Shown one piece after another: positions 5,948 to 6,155 of a stretch of 6,155 nt of DNA. A program made the position numbers and the translations under genes. Below the pieces are notes generated by a model that did not search any database, had not been told where the DNA came from, and saw only the letters and a list, made by a program, of their open reading frames with translations. This DNA comes from an uncultured Oscillospiraceae bacterium (GTDB lineage: Bacteria; Bacillota; Clostridia; Oscillospirales; Oscillospiraceae), in contig CAKUPH010000107.1 in NCBI GenBank assembly GCA_934675115.1, positions 1 to 6,155 on the forward strand, given 5' to 3'. Positions within the stretch are counted from its first letter, which is position 1. Each line of letters opens with the position of its first letter.

Positions 5948-5983
5948 AAAAACGCCCCGTGATGACGTCATCACGGGGTGTTT
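5947..5983. terminator. Bidirectional terminator between the AAA+ gene and prfB
   Basis: A perfect 24-bp palindrome (5955-5978; arms CCCCGTGATGAC and GTCATCACGGGG) extends to about 16 paired bases per arm with one G-U pair. On the minus strand it is followed by six T residues (5947-5952), a strong signal for ending the prfB transcript. On the plus strand the tail is GTTTGCTGTGTTT, weaker but usable for the AAA+ gene, whose stop codon overlaps the edge of the hairpin region. Confidence 0.92.
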
Positions 5984-5996
5984 GCTGTGTTTCGAT

Positions 5997-6155
5997 TTAC
6001 TTCGTGGCCCAGTTGCCCGTGGCCAGCGCGGTGAGGTAGGCGTTGATGAAGCCGTCCAGATCGCCGTCCATGACGGCGTTGATGTTGCTGGTCTCATAGG
6101 CGGTGCGGTTGTCCTTCACAAGCTGGTAGGGCATGAACACGTAGGAGCGGATCTG
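5997..6155 (-). CDS. prfB: Peptide chain release factor 2, C-terminal end (partial)
   Basis: The minus strand encodes the last 52 residues of a protein that enters from beyond the window edge and stops with TAA at 5997-5999. The segments [18 protein letters not shown] and [17 protein letters not shown] match the conserved end of RF2, which releases finished peptides at UGA and UAA. RF1 differs here: its equivalent segment runs along RTYNFPQ...TDHRI. The GGQ motif, the stop-codon recognition loop and the programmed frameshift site typical of prfB lie outside the window, so they cannot be checked. It is convergent with the AAA+ gene and ends at the shared palindromic terminator. Confidence 0.93.
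   Translation of the reverse strand, partial: QIRSYVFMPYQLVKDNRTAYETSNINAVMDGDLDGFINAYLTALATGNWATK

Noticed and set aside
5955..5978. Palindrome considered as a transcription-factor operator
   Set aside because: Its place between two convergent gene ends and the flanking T-runs explain it as a bidirectional terminator. No promoter is nearby.

Overview
The window looks like chromosome of a GC-rich Gram-positive (Firmicutes/Clostridia) bacterium, plausibly an Oscillospiraceae-type gut anaerobe. The reasons are the single-chain dimeric glycyl-tRNA synthetase, a T-box leader, strong AGGAGG-type ribosome binding sites, sigma-A-like promoters, and a membrane protein built from zinc ribbon, TM helix, Big_2 and SH3 parts. 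The lineage is inferred from these features, not from a search. I see no mobile element, CRISPR array or phage gene.

Layout. Positions 1-99 hold the C-terminal end of an unidentified plus-strand ORF. Then come minus-strand units: tRNA-Leu(CAA) at 156-242 with its own promoter (256-284) and a strong terminator (104-153); glyS (382-1803) with a weaker terminator (326-356); an acyltransferase-3 membrane protein (1842-2885); and a complete T-box riboswitch (about 2911-3142) with its promoter (3149-3177). Upstream lies a minus-strand gene for a zinc-ribbon/Big_2/SH3 membrane protein (3208-4260). It is divergent from a plus-strand gene for a CbbX/SpoVK-type AAA+ ATPase with a TerB-like N-terminal region (4433-5947). 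The two share a 172-bp intergenic region with two clear sigma-A-like promoters. The AAA+ gene converges on the 3' end of prfB (release factor 2, 5997-6155, minus, cut by the window edge), with a long palindromic bidirectional terminator between them.

The most notable arrangement is the T-box. Its specifier loop reads GGC (glycine) and its bulge is UGGA, which fits the UCCA end usual for Gram-positive tRNA-Gly. The leader is therefore glycine-specific and fits glyS. However, the first gene behind it is not glyS but a multi-span acyltransferase. glyS follows 38 bp later with no terminator between. Uncharged tRNA-Gly should thus raise expression of both an envelope or polysaccharide acyltransferase and the glycyl-tRNA synthetase, unless a weak candidate promoter just before glyS (1841-1849) uncouples them.
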